A stretch of 64,000 nt of DNA from Paraburkholderia domus (GTDB lineage Bacteria > Pseudomonadota > Gammaproteobacteria > Burkholderiales > Burkholderiaceae). Location: the NCBI RefSeq assembly GCF_905220705.1, contig NZ_CAJNAT010000014.1, positions 1 through 64,000 on the forward strand, written 5' to 3'. The notes beneath the pieces were generated by a model. It was not told where the DNA came from. It did no database searches and saw only the letters and a list, made by a program, of their open reading frames with translations. Shown piece after piece: positions 42,646 through 52,110 of this stretch. How positions within the stretch are numbered: position 1 is the first letter of the stretch; each line of letters starts with the position of its first letter. The translations under genes were made by a program, and so were the position numbers.

Positions 42646-42886
42646 CGCGACTCATCAAAAAAAATGTTCACAAGGGCAAAAACATATCGTTTTCGGTGCT
42701 TTATTTTTCGCCATAGACTACCCCTAACGATCCATCTTGAGAAGTGAAGAACTGCATGCACCACGCGACCTTCTAGGTGTGAACCCTATGTGAGCCACGA
42801 ACGGCATTGCGGCTTGTGCGGCCATCTGCTCGCGCATTTCAAAAAAGATTTTCAAGTCGAGACCAATGTAAAGAGGAGTATTAACC

Positions 42887-43786
42887 ATGATGAAGAGCCT
42901 TAAGATGTTCTCAGGAATCGCCTTGCTTGCAATTGCTTGCAATGCCATGGCTGACGATCTGGGCCCCACCCTGCAGAAGATCAAAGACACCGGAATCATT
43001 TCGCTTGGCGTGAGATACGACTCGCCCCCGTTCAACTACAACCTTGGTGGTAATCAACAGGCTGGATATTCATACGATATCAGCACGAAGATCGTCGAAG
43101 CCGTCAAGCAGCAACTCAATATGCCGACGTTGCAGGTGAAGGAACTGAGCGTCACGTCCCAGAACCGGATCCCGCTGCTGATGAATGGCACAATTGATCT
43201 CGAGTGCGGTACGACTACCAACAACCTGGAGCGCGAGAAGCAGGTGGGATTTTCAACCACCATCTTCATCATTGGGACTCGTCTTCTTGTAAAGAAAGAC
43301 AGCGGCATCAAGGATTGGGCGGACCTGAAGGACCACAACGTGGTTGCTGCGGCAGGATCGACGGGTGAGCGCCTGCTGCGAGACATGAACGACAAGAAAA
43401 AACTGGGCATGAACATCATCGGCGCCAAAGACGTCGGCGAAGCATTCTTGATGTTGGAGTCTGGCCGTGCGGCCGGATACATGGACGATGACGCAATCTT
43501 GTACGCTGAGCGCGCAAAGGCGAGATCGCCCCAGGACTGGACAATAGTCGCCAAGCCTTTCACGCGGGAAGCTTACGGCTGCATGCTCAGAAAAGATGAC
43601 GCGTCGTTCAAGAAGTTGGTGGACAACGTTATTTCCAGAATGATGACGGATGGTTCGATCAATAAGCTCTACACAAAATGGTTTATGCAGCCGATCCCGC
43701 CACGAGGATTCAACGTTGATTTCCCGATGTCCGCTGATATGAAAACGCTTATCGCCAACCCGAACGATAAGGCGCTTGACGAGTAG
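42887..43786 (+). CDS. Glutamate/aspartate-type ABC substrate-binding protein
   Basis: A 299-residue exported protein (Sec signal cleaved near NAMADD, residue 22). It follows GltI-like family 3 proteins: TLQKIKDTGIISLGVRYDSPPFNYN, GYSYDISTKIVEAV, NRIPLLMNGTIDLECGTTTNNLERE and SGRAAGYMDDDAILY. In GltI-type proteins these segments bind the ligand's carboxylates, so an acidic amino acid or analogue is expected. GAGGAG precedes the ATG. A hairpin follows, then the permease genes. Confidence 0.9.
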   Translation: MMKSLKMFSGIALLAIACNAMADDLGPTLQKIKDTGIISLGVRYDSPPFNYNLGGNQQAGYSYDISTKIVEAVKQQLNMPTLQVKELSVTSQNRIPLLMNGTIDLECGTTTNNLEREKQVGFSTTIFIIGTRLLVKKDSGIKDWADLKDHNVVAAAGSTGERLLRDMNDKKKLGMNIIGAKDVGEAFLMLESGRAAGYMDDDAILYAERAKARSPQDWTIVAKPFTREAYGCMLRKDDASFKKLVDNVISRMMTDGSINKLYTKWFMQPIPPRGFNVDFPMSADMKTLIANPNDKALDE

Positions 43787-43813
43787 GTAGTGTGCCTCTA
43801 TCGAATATTGACG

Positions 43814-43837
43814 ACCGGAAGGCAGTCGCCTTCCGGT
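43814..43837 (+). promoter_or_regulatory. Intercistronic hairpin after binding-protein gene
   Basis: A perfect 10-bp stem ACCGGAAGGC / GCCTTCCGGT with an AGTC loop lies 28 bp after the stop codon, with no T run. It is likely to stabilise the binding-protein message or reduce read-through to the permeases. The first transporter operon has a similar hairpin at the same place. Confidence 0.6.
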
Positions 43838-44006
43838 ATGGCAAAGACCGGTACGCACAAACTCGTTACACCATCGGCGCGCAGGCGTGTGGCCATGACC
43901 AGTGACCACACGAAGCGCAAGATCCATGCTTTACATTTGGCGAACGCCGAAAGACCGCGAACTAGCATGAAGAGCTGCGCGGCCGGGACGCGGTCATACG
44001 GATACC

Positions 44007-44735
44007 ATGCCTTACCTCTTCCATTGGGGCGTATTTCTTGAAAGAGCCTCGGCCAGCGAGACGTACCTTGATTGGATAGTATCCGGGCTGAAGGTCACCA
44101 TCGCCGTCGGGTCGACTTCCTGGATCATCGCCCTTTGCATTGGCTCCATTCTCGGTGTGATGCGCACACTACCAAACAAATGGGCCTCCGGGTTTGCCAG
44201 CGCGTACGTTGAACTCTTTAGAAACGTTCCATTGCTGGTGCAGTTGTTTATCTGGTATTTCGTCGTTCCAGAGCTGCTGCCTTGGGGAACAGCAATCAAA
44301 CAGATGAACCCTGTCACCCAGCAATTCCTGGCCGGCGTCATCTGTTTGGGAACATTCACGGCCGCCCGGATTTGCGAGCTGGTCCGCTCCGGGATTGGTA
44401 GTCTTTCGCGTGGCCAGGGAAACGCAAGCCTCGCTCTGGGTTTGACATCTCTACAGACATATCGATACGTCGTACTACCGATGGCGTTCCGCATTATCGT
44501 GCCGCCACTCACAACGGAGTTCGTCAACATCTTTCAGAATTCTGCCGTGGCCTCAACCATCGGCCTTCTGGATCTGGCTGGCCAGGGACGCCAGTTAGTC
44601 GATTACACGGCCCGTCCTTACGAGTCGTTTATCGCGGTAACGATGTTGTACTGCCTCCTGAACGTGGCTGTCATGATGCTGATGCGCTGGATCGAACGAC
44701 GCACTCGAGTTCCCGGATATATCAGCACCAAATAA
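44007..44735 (+). CDS. Amino-acid ABC permease, GltJ-like
   Basis: A 242-residue inner-membrane protein. YVELFRNVPLLVQLFIWYFVVPELLP is typical of GltJ-type permeases, and the ATPase-contact loop reads GQGNASLALGLTSLQTYRYVVLP. It starts 220 bp after the binding-protein gene with a weak ribosome-binding site, and the second permease follows nine bases after its stop. Confidence 0.88.
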   Translation: MPYLFHWGVFLERASASETYLDWIVSGLKVTIAVGSTSWIIALCIGSILGVMRTLPNKWASGFASAYVELFRNVPLLVQLFIWYFVVPELLPWGTAIKQMNPVTQQFLAGVICLGTFTAARICELVRSGIGSLSRGQGNASLALGLTSLQTYRYVVLPMAFRIIVPPLTTEFVNIFQNSAVASTIGLLDLAGQGRQLVDYTARPYESFIAVTMLYCLLNVAVMMLMRWIERRTRVPGYISTK

Positions 44736-44744
44736 GAGATCAAT

Positions 44745-45428
44745 ATGGCCTACGCATTCGATTTCAGTCTGATCAATCCCGCCAACCTTAAAGTGCTTGG
44801 CGAAGGCATGGTGGTATCCCTCGAGATTACGTTGACGGGCGCAATCGTCGGCATTGTCTGGGGCGCCATTCTCGCGATGATGCGTCTATCCTCGATTCGG
44901 CCGTTGAGCTGGTTTTCGGAGGGGTACGTGACCGTATGCCGCTCCATTCCACTGGTGATGGTATTGCTGTGGTTCTTTTTGATCGTCCCGCAGTTGCTAC
45001 AGAAGGTATTAGGCCTGTCGGCCGCCTCGGATCTCCGGATGACGTCCTCTCTGATCGCTTTCTCGCTGTTCGAGGCCGCGTACTGCTCAGAGATCATCCG
45101 CGCGGGTATCCAAGGCGTTCCACGTGGCCAGCAATTCGCCGCACAGGCGCTGGGAATGCATTATGGACAGGTCATGCTATTGGTTATCCTGCCACAGGCC
45201 TTTCGCAATATGGTGCCGCTGCTTCTGATGCAAGGGATCATCCTCTTCCAGGACTCATCTCTCGTCTACGTCAGTGCACTAGCAGACTTCTTCGGCCGAG
45301 CCTACGACATCGGTGAGCGCGACGGACGTACGGTTGACATGCTGCTGTTCGCCGGCGTCGTCTATTTCGTGATCTGTTTCTTCGCTTCCCAGTTGGTAAG
45401 GCGTCTCCAGAAAAGGGCTTCCATATGA
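44745..45428 (+). CDS. Amino-acid ABC permease, GltK-like
   Basis: A 227-residue inner-membrane partner permease. It has [27 protein letters not shown] and the loop [23 protein letters not shown]. The stop overlaps the ATG of the ATPase gene (ATGA), so they are translated together. Confidence 0.88.
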   Translation: MAYAFDFSLINPANLKVLGEGMVVSLEITLTGAIVGIVWGAILAMMRLSSIRPLSWFSEGYVTVCRSIPLVMVLLWFFLIVPQLLQKVLGLSAASDLRMTSSLIAFSLFEAAYCSEIIRAGIQGVPRGQQFAAQALGMHYGQVMLLVILPQAFRNMVPLLLMQGIILFQDSSLVYVSALADFFGRAYDIGERDGRTVDMLLFAGVVYFVICFFASQLVRRLQKRASI

Positions 45429-46159
45429 TCGAGATAAACAACGTATCCAAGCATTACGGGGCTTTCCAGGTACTAACCGATTGCACCACCCAGGTCGCTA
45501 AAGGTGAGGTGGTAGTGGTATGTGGCCCGTCTGGATCAGGCAAATCCACGCTAATCAAGACCATCAATGGCCTGGAACCAATACAGAAAGGCGACATCCT
45601 GGTGAATGGGACGCCCGTATGCAGCCCGAAGACGAATCTTTCGAAGCTTCGGTCGAAGGTAGGCATGGTGTTTCAGCACTTCGAGCTATTTCCACACCTG
45701 ACGATCACCGAGAACCTGACGCTCGGGCAGATCAAGGTGCTGGGCCGCAGCAAGGAAGATGCGACCGATAAGGGCCTGAAGCTGCTCGAACGCGTCGGCC
45801 TCAAGACGCAGGCGGACAAATACCCCGGTCAGCTATCGGGCGGCCAGCAGCAGCGCGTGGCCATTGCCCGTGCGCTCTCGATGGCCCCGATCGCCATGCT
45901 GTTCGATGAGCCGACGTCGGCGCTGGATCCGGAGATGATCAACGAGGTGCTTGATGTGATGGTCGAGCTTGCGCGCGAAGGGATGACAATGATGTGCGTG
46001 ACGCACGAGATGGGATTCGCGAAGAAGGTTGCACACCGCGTGATCTTCATGGATCAGGGAAGGATACTGGAAGACACCCCGAAGGATGAATTCTTCGGCA
46101 ACGTTGAGCAGCGAACCGATCGTGCGAAACAGTTCCTTTCGAGAATTCTCCACCATTGA
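45425..46159 (+). CDS. Amino-acid ABC transporter ATPase, GltL-like
   Basis: A 244-residue ATPase: Walker [10 protein letters not shown], signature LSGGQQQR, Walker [16 protein letters not shown] and switch [14 protein letters not shown]. The length and [17 protein letters not shown] segment fit the GlnQ/GltL family. It powers the two permeases just upstream and completes the importer. Confidence 0.92.
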   Translation: MIEINNVSKHYGAFQVLTDCTTQVAKGEVVVVCGPSGSGKSTLIKTINGLEPIQKGDILVNGTPVCSPKTNLSKLRSKVGMVFQHFELFPHLTITENLTLGQIKVLGRSKEDATDKGLKLLERVGLKTQADKYPGQLSGGQQQRVAIARALSMAPIAMLFDEPTSALDPEMINEVLDVMVELAREGMTMMCVTHEMGFAKKVAHRVIFMDQGRILEDTPKDEFFGNVEQRTDRAKQFLSRILHH

Positions 46160-46334
46160 ACTGTTTTCGACGAAGGTTGCACGCTGCCGCGGTGATCTGA
46201 TGACGGTTGAAGTTTTTTGTTGATCATTCAATCCATCAAAAGAATTGGTGAGTGGCAAGGATATATATTGATTTTCCTCTGAGCGGCTTGCCACTACCAT
46301 TATGATCACGCTGTAAGTTAATTTAGGAAAACGA

Positions 46335-47543
46335 ATGTTATCGCCCATGCTTTCCAAACTTCTTGGTGCGGTGAAACCTTCACCGACACTCTCCATTACC
46401 AAACGTGCGGCCGACATGCGTCGAAGAGGTATCGACGTTGTCAGCCTTTCTCAGGGAGAGTCGGACTTCCCTACGCCCGAACATATCTGTGATGCAGCGA
46501 AACGCGCAATCGACTCTGGTGTCACACGCTACACCGACGTTGACGGCACCCCCGAGTTGAAGGAAGCCATCGTTCGAAAGTTTTGGCGTGACAACAGCCT
46601 TTCCTACGATGTCAGCGAAATCAGCGTTGGCACGGGTGGCAAGCAGGTTATTTTTAATGCGCTATTCGCCTCACTCAATCCTGGCGACGAAGTCATTCTC
46701 CCGGCACCCTATTACGTCTCGTACCCCGACATGGTCCGATTGATCGGCGCTGTGCCTGTCGAAGTCCAGTGCGGCGAAGCACAGGGGTTCAAGATCACTG
46801 CAGAGCAGCTTCGCGAAGCCATTACGCCTCGCACCAAGTGGTTGATTCTCAACTCGCCAGGCAACCCCACCGGGGCAGGTTATACGCGCGCAGAACTGGG
46901 TGCCCTTGCAGCTGAGCTCCTCAGGCATCCGCACGTTATGGTGATGACGGACGACATTTACGAACACATTCGTTATGACGGATGGCAGTTCTCGACCATT
47001 GCCTCCGACGCGCCAGAGTTACGGGAGCGAATTCTTACTGTCAATGGCATGTCAAAGGCTTACTCGATGACCGGATGGCGCATCGGATTCGCCGGTGGTC
47101 CAAGGTCGCTAATCGAGGCGATGGCAACCGTCCAGTCACAAAGCACCAGCAATCCCTGCTCCGTCTCCCAAGCTGCCGCGCAAGCCGCATTAGACAGTCC
47201 GATGGATTTCATCAAGGAACGCAATGACGCTTTCCAACGCAGGCGTGATACAGCGTTAGAAAAGTTGAACGCGATCGACGGCATTCTCTGCAGGCGCCCG
47301 GAGGGCGCGTTCTATCTCTTTCCGTCGTGCCAAGGCCTGATCGGCAGGGCAACGCCAGAAGGAAAGATCCTGCAAAACGATGTTGACCTTTGTGACTACC
47401 TGTTCGACTACGCGCGCGTTGCAGTGGTGCCTGGAATCGCGTTCGGCACGGGTGGCCATTTCCGGATTTCGTTTGCTACGTCAGACGAGCGTTTAGCGTT
47501 GGGGTGCGATCGAATCAGCCAGGCTTGCGAACTGCTGACGTAA
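46335..47543 (+). CDS. Class I PLP-dependent aminotransferase (aspartate aminotransferase-like)
   Basis: A 402-residue cytoplasmic aminotransferase of fold type I. Recognisable parts are SLSQGESDFPTPEHI at the start, the NSPGNPTG loop at 173-180, the PLP-binding Lys241 in SKAYSMTGWRIGF, and a conserved C-terminal Arg in HFRISFATS for the substrate carboxylate. Usual substrates are aspartate, glutamate and related amino acids. It follows the importer by 175 bp, with GGAAAA upstream of the ATG, and may have its own promoter. It would make a 2-oxo acid for the enzymes downstream. Confidence 0.9.
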   Translation: MLSPMLSKLLGAVKPSPTLSITKRAADMRRRGIDVVSLSQGESDFPTPEHICDAAKRAIDSGVTRYTDVDGTPELKEAIVRKFWRDNSLSYDVSEISVGTGGKQVIFNALFASLNPGDEVILPAPYYVSYPDMVRLIGAVPVEVQCGEAQGFKITAEQLREAITPRTKWLILNSPGNPTGAGYTRAELGALAAELLRHPHVMVMTDDIYEHIRYDGWQFSTIASDAPELRERILTVNGMSKAYSMTGWRIGFAGGPRSLIEAMATVQSQSTSNPCSVSQAAAQAALDSPMDFIKERNDAFQRRRDTALEKLNAIDGILCRRPEGAFYLFPSCQGLIGRATPEGKILQNDVDLCDYLFDYARVAVVPGIAFGTGGHFRISFATSDERLALGCDRISQACELLT

Positions 47544-47644
47544 AAATCTGGCGGGTTTTCATCTGCATATAGCTGGACTCTGCACAAGCGTGCTTGCCTG
47601 ATTGTCAGGCACTTTCGTATCTATTGAACACTAGTGAGTTCTCC

Positions 47645-48430
47645 ATGGACCTGGGTATCAAGAATCGCGTTGCGCTTGTCATGTCAGCTGGCGGTGGGCT
47701 GGGCTCAGCCATTGCTCTCGCGCTCGCTCGCGAAGGTGCAAGGGTTGCAGTATCGGATCAGAACAGCAAAGCGCTGGAAGACACCGTATCGCGCATTCGT
47801 GCGACCGGAGCAATCGCCCACGGGTTCCATGCCGACCTTGCCGACCTCGAGAGCATTTCGGCCATGGTCGCAGATGTCAGGAGCACGATCGGCGACGCGG
47901 ACATTCTGATCAACAATTCCGGCGGACCGCCCCCCTCGCTGGCCGCAGGCGTGCCACCAGACCAATGGCGAAACCAGTTTGACGCGATGGTTGTGTCATT
48001 GATGCATCTCACGGACCTACTGTTGCCAGCGATGAAACAGAAAGGCTGGGGCCGCATCATCACCAGTACATCTTCAGGCGTCGTCGCACCGATACCCAAC
48101 CTGGGCATGTCCAATGCGTTACGTCTGGCCCTGGTGGGCTGGTCGAAGACGCTGGCCAATGAAGTCGCCGCCGACGGCATCTGCGTCAATGTCGTCCTGC
48201 CAGGACGAATCGCTACCGACCGCATCCGCTCATTGGACGAGGCGCGAGCAAGCCGTGAAGGCAAGACCTATGAGGAAGTCGTTGCCGCGAGCACGGCGTC
48301 GATACCTGTGCGGCGCTACGGCAAACCCGAAGAATATGCCGACACAGTGGCCTTCCTCGCCAGCGAACGCGCAGCTTTCATTACGGGGTCCGTCGTACGT
48401 GTCGACGGCGGCATGATTCCCAGCATTTAA
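47645..48430 (+). CDS. SDR-family protein with altered catalytic residues
   Basis: A 261-residue short-chain dehydrogenase/reductase-like protein. The nucleotide-binding motif SAGGGLGSAIA (residues 14-24) and NNSGG are present. The catalytic YxxxK is replaced: by alignment to the conserved KxLAxE helix, the positions are Ser156 and Arg160 (SNALR). I have seen a subfamily of SDR proteins with this PIPNLxxSNxLR pattern, so this may be a normal feature of that group and not damage. Start at 47645 is chosen because the N-terminus then matches the family; a longer frame begins at 47594. It belongs to the aminotransferase-aldolase operon. Confidence 0.85.
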   Translation: MDLGIKNRVALVMSAGGGLGSAIALALAREGARVAVSDQNSKALEDTVSRIRATGAIAHGFHADLADLESISAMVADVRSTIGDADILINNSGGPPPSLAAGVPPDQWRNQFDAMVVSLMHLTDLLLPAMKQKGWGRIITSTSSGVVAPIPNLGMSNALRLALVGWSKTLANEVAADGICVNVVLPGRIATDRIRSLDEARASREGKTYEEVVAASTASIPVRRYGKPEEYADTVAFLASERAAFITGSVVRVDGGMIPSI

Positions 48431-48450
48431 TCAACATTTTTAAGGAACAG

Positions 48451-49149
48451 ATGATGGAAACAACGCCAGTAGTGCGAAGCGCCGAGGATCGCGAGGCCAT
48501 TCGCCAACGCTTCCTGTTAGTTGATACGTCCAACGTCGCGGACGTGCTCGACACGCTCGGTTTGTTCAACCAGGGGCTCTCGTCAGTCCTTACCCCATAT
48601 CCAGCCTCCAGCGGCAAGCTGGCAGGCTGGGCATATACGATTCGCGGCCAGATGTCACCGTATGAGCTCGGTGGCGACCCGGACAAGATGAAAGCCTGCT
48701 CGGGGGTGTCGACAGGTGATGTCACCGTCTGGAGCGGCGACGGGGAAGGCGTCTGTTATTTTGGCGAGCTCATCGCCATCGGAATGAAAGAACGAGGCTG
48801 CGTAGGGTCGTTAGTCGACGGCGGCATTCGCGACATTCGCTGGATTGCCGAGCAGGATTTTCCGGTGTTCGCGCGCTATCGCACTCCGGTACAGTCCATT
48901 GCGCGCTGGAAGGTCAATGGCTGGCAAGTGCCCGTCAGCGTGCGTGGAGCCACTTCTCAGTGGGTCACGGTGCGCCCTGGCGACTTCGTGCTTGGCGACG
49001 AAGATGGCGTGCTGGTCATTCCAAACGACATGGTCGATACCGTGCTGGTTGAAGCGGAACGTCTGACGGAGAAGGAACGCCTTATCCGCACGGAATTGCA
49101 GCAAGGCCTTAGTCTGGCTGAGGCGTTGGCGAAGTACGGACATGTCTGA
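48451..49149 (+). CDS. RraA/HMG-aldolase family protein
   Basis: A 232-residue protein of the RraA-like family, which includes 4-hydroxy-4-methyl-2-oxoglutarate and oxaloacetate aldolases. The signature GCVGSLVDGGIRDI (116-129) contains the Arg127 and Asp128 that in aldolases act at the active site with a metal. TSNVADVLDTLG at the start and GDEDGVLVIPN later also fit. These enzymes cut 4-hydroxy-2-oxo-dicarboxylic acids to pyruvate. AAGGAACAG precedes ATGATG. Last gene of the operon. Confidence 0.88.
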   Translation: MMETTPVVRSAEDREAIRQRFLLVDTSNVADVLDTLGLFNQGLSSVLTPYPASSGKLAGWAYTIRGQMSPYELGGDPDKMKACSGVSTGDVTVWSGDGEGVCYFGELIAIGMKERGCVGSLVDGGIRDIRWIAEQDFPVFARYRTPVQSIARWKVNGWQVPVSVRGATSQWVTVRPGDFVLGDEDGVLVIPNDMVDTVLVEAERLTEKERLIRTELQQGLSLAEALAKYGHV

Positions 49150-49915
49150 TCAAGCGGCTTCGCGCGGTTAAACTGCCGTAGCCTTCAGGAATGGCCCGTA
49201 AGAGTCGAGCTGCAGTCGTTCAGCTCGACTCTACGACAGTCGCTTAGTGGTCGAACTCCACTCGATGCAGATAAACCAAGCACCTTACACGAGGAAGGTG
49301 CTGCACTTCAGAATTGATCGCGCCCTCCCAACGAGTTTCTGCACACATCGAATGTCTTACGAAGGCACGCAACAGCAAAGTCGCCGACTGCATGCGTCGT
49401 GTAGTGTCCGAGGCTCAGGCCGTCTTCGTCGAGTCCAAGTGTGTTCAGAACATGAGACGGTTCGGCCGCTGCGGAATAGCATGCAGACGTCGATGAAACT
49501 TCAATCTGTTCGGTCAGCATGAACGAGAAGAAGTTTTCCAGCCCGACCGTGAGACTTACGATCTTGGAATACGCGTAGCATGCGCGGCATTCTGCGTGAC
49601 GTCGCGTAGAGCAAGCGTTGACGCAACAAGATATTTGCTGAGCTCTCCGATCCGTTCGGCCTCGCAAACTTTGGTGCCGGGTGACGGTGGTGCATTGGTA
49701 ACTCCTGTGCTAACCGCAGCGCACTTTGGAACTGCACGACCAGTGCAAGAAGTCCAGATGTTGGCCGACAGACCGCCGCGGCGGCATCGCATCCGTGATG
49801 GCGTTGAGCTTGCAGCGCCTTCAAACTGATTGCAATGGGCCCGTTCGCTCAGTCCGAGAACGACGGCCGGTGAAACGCGCGGGTAGCCGCCATATTGCTC
49901 TCCTGAAGACATCCA
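49150..49915. other. 766-bp gap, possible decayed gene on the minus strand
   Basis: Apart from the hairpin no intact gene is seen. On the minus strand two adjoining frames read protein-like sequence (EAERIGELSKYLVASTLALRD near 49650 and SLTVGLENFFSFMLTEQIEVSS near 49530), consistent with a frameshifted old gene. I cannot name it. Confidence 0.35.
49201..49232. terminator. Hairpin after the aldolase gene
   Basis: A perfect 12-bp stem AGAGTCGAGCTG / CAGCTCGACTCT with an 8-base loop, 52 bp after the stop. No T run follows, so it may end transcription with Rho or act as an mRNA end stabiliser. Confidence 0.55.
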
Positions 49916-51037
49916 ATGGCCACCGAAAAGTCCCTCACAGGCGTTCAGCTCTTTTCACTGGTCAGGCCGAGCAGCGAGCTGGAGTTGTCGCTTCAGCGCG
50001 TCAATGTGCCCCCACCGAGACGCTACGAGGTCACGGTAAGAATCGAAGCGGCTCCGATCAATCCGTCCGACTTCGCGCTTCTGTTCGGCGCCGCCGACGT
50101 GAGCTCGGTCAGGCTGTCGGGCACGACGGACAGCCCCATCGCCACGGCGTCGATTCCCGATTTTGGGATGAAGGGCATGGCGGCCCGACTCAACTTACCG
50201 CTACCTGTGGGCAATGAAGGTGCCGGCATAGTCATCGCCGCGGGCGCGTCGGCCGACGCGCAAGCGCTCCTTGGCAAAACAGTGGCCCTGCGCGGCGGCG
50301 CGATGTACGCGCAGTACCGGAATATCGCTGCAGATCAGTGCCTCGCGCTGCCGGACAATGCAACGGCGGCCGAAGGCGCGGCCAGCTTCGTCAACCCCCT
50401 CACTGCGCTTGGCATGATCGAGACCATGCAGCGCGAAGGTGTTACCGCGCTCGTGCACACGGCGGCAGCGTCGAACCTCGGACAGATGCTCAACCGGATC
50501 TGCCACAACGACGGCATCGGGCTCGTGAACATCGTGCGCAAGCCAGAGCAGGCAGACCTGCTCAAGTCGATCGGCGCGGCGCATGTGTGCGACACCAGCG
50601 CGGCAACGTTTGCCCAGGACCTCACCGACGCGCTCGAGTCCACCGGCGCGACGATCGCATTCGATGCGACCGGCGGGGGCACCCTTGCCAGTCAGATCCT
50701 TGGCTGCATGGAAGCTGCAATGAATAGAACCGCCAAACCGTACAGCCGCTACGGGTCGACGACACACAAACAGGTCTACCTCTATGGTGGGCTGGACACG
50801 AGCCCGACCCAGTTCGTCCGCAATTTTGGCATGGCGTGGGGAATGGGTGGCTGGTTGCTGACTGCGTTCCTGCAGCGGGTCGGACACGAAGCCGTGCAGC
50901 TGATGAAGCGGCGCGTGGCGGCGGAGTTGAAGACAACCTTCGCAAGCCACTTCGCGGGCGAACTGTCGTTGATCGAGGCACTTCAACCGGAATGGATCGC
51001 GGCGTATGGCCGACGCGCAACGGTTCTAAGTTCCTGA
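49916..51037 (+). CDS. Medium-chain dehydrogenase/reductase (zinc-type alcohol dehydrogenase/quinone oxidoreductase family)
   Basis: A 373-residue oxidoreductase of the MDR superfamily. The GroES-like start has EVTVRIEAAPINPSDFALL; PVGNEGAGIVIAAG is the substrate-domain motif; the NAD(P)-binding domain begins with ALVHTAAASNLGQMLNRIC, where a typical AxxGGVG is replaced by AAASNLG, a variant common in a subset of these proteins. No Cys cluster for structural zinc is visible. It is followed 42 bp later by an aldo/keto reductase fragment, so it was once in a two-gene unit. Substrate unknown. Confidence 0.85.
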   Translation: MATEKSLTGVQLFSLVRPSSELELSLQRVNVPPPRRYEVTVRIEAAPINPSDFALLFGAADVSSVRLSGTTDSPIATASIPDFGMKGMAARLNLPLPVGNEGAGIVIAAGASADAQALLGKTVALRGGAMYAQYRNIAADQCLALPDNATAAEGAASFVNPLTALGMIETMQREGVTALVHTAAASNLGQMLNRICHNDGIGLVNIVRKPEQADLLKSIGAAHVCDTSAATFAQDLTDALESTGATIAFDATGGGTLASQILGCMEAAMNRTAKPYSRYGSTTHKQVYLYGGLDTSPTQFVRNFGMAWGMGGWLLTAFLQRVGHEAVQLMKRRVAAELKTTFASHFAGELSLIEALQPEWIAAYGRRATVLSS

Positions 51038-51079
51038 CCAATCCCAACAAAGACCCGGCCTGAACCGGAGATCACGCGA

Positions 51080-51405
51080 ATGGAATATCGCAAGCTGGGG
51101 CGCACTGGTCTGCTGGTCTCGAGGGCTTCGTCGGTGGCTCCTTCATCGGGGAGTTCCGGAACGAGAAATCAACGCGGCACTCGGTGAGTACCGCCAGGGA
51201 CCGCGGAGTCGCCACCTTTTGCTCGGCCGACACGTAGTACAACAGGTGCGCCGAGGTGTTGTTCAGAACGGCCATCCGCTCGCGGCGCGACGAGGTGAAC
51301 CCGGTCAGCAACCCAGGCATGCGATTGAGAATCGCCGACGCTCCGAGTTCGAACGAGAAGTGGAAGGCGACGCCGCGGCGAGTCGGTGTCGACAATACCC
51401 TGTTC
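51080..51405 (+). pseudogene. Aldo/keto reductase fragment
   Basis: ATG 51080 starts EYRKLGRTGLLVSR, the classical N-terminus of aldo/keto reductases. Frame changes then lead through a stretch reading RDRGVATFCSADT, an in-frame TAG, YNRCAEVLFRTAIRSRRDEV, which matches the 'A.d.Y...E...G' region of the family. The remainder is lost at the IS6-type transposase gene. The fragment is dead; the insertion probably removed the rest. Confidence 0.75.
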
Positions 51406-52110
51406 ATGAAGAAGGGCAAGCGTCTGCATTATCCGCTTGATGTAATCCTTTCGTGCGTGCGCTGGTACGTTGCCTATCCGCCGAGTCTGCGCCACCTTGA
51501 GCAGATGATGGCCGAGCGAGGAATTTTGGTTGACCATTCGACCGTGCATCGCTGGGCGCTCAAACTGTTGCCAGTGCTGGAGAAAGCGCTCCGACGGTGC
51601 AAGCGGGCGGTCGGCAGGAGCTGGCGTATGGACGAAACGTACATTCGGGTCAGAGGAGAATGGAAATATCTGTATCGCGCAGTAGACAAAGGGGGCAACA
51701 CGATCGATTTCCTGCTGCGCGCCCATCGTGACAAGGTTGCGGCCCGGCGCTACTTCGAAAAGGCGATCGCCCAGAACGGCGAACCGGAGACCGTGACGAC
51801 TGATAAAAGCGGATTAAATCTGGCAGCGCTACAGGCGCTCAACGCTGAACGTGAGGCACCGATCAGGATTCGCCAGAAGAAATACCTGAACAACGTCGTC
51901 GAGCAGGACCACCGTGCTATCAAGCCTCGAACGCGACCGATGCTGGGTTTCAAGAGTTTTCGTTGTGCACGCATCATTCTGGGCGGCATCGAGCTCATGC
52001 ACATGATCGTCAAAGGCCAGATGAAAGACGGCGGGATCGCGCAAACTCCTGCCCAGCAGTTCTATTCGCCGATCGCATCAGTAGTCCTCATCATATCAAC
52101 ATTTGTTTGA
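51406..52110 (+). mobile_element. IS6-family transposase, near-intact
   Basis: A 234-residue DDE transposase in one open frame. MKKGKRLHYPLDVILSCVRWYV is the usual start; the acidic triad is Asp in RMDETYI, Asp in TTDKSG and Glu in NNVVEQDHR. The last 15-20 residues (SVVLIISTFV) may be a read-through tail. The open frame extends upstream without a stop into the aldo/keto reductase fragment. I cannot define the terminal repeats, so the element may be incomplete. It is the better copy of the fossil at 32.4-33.1 kb. Confidence 0.88.
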
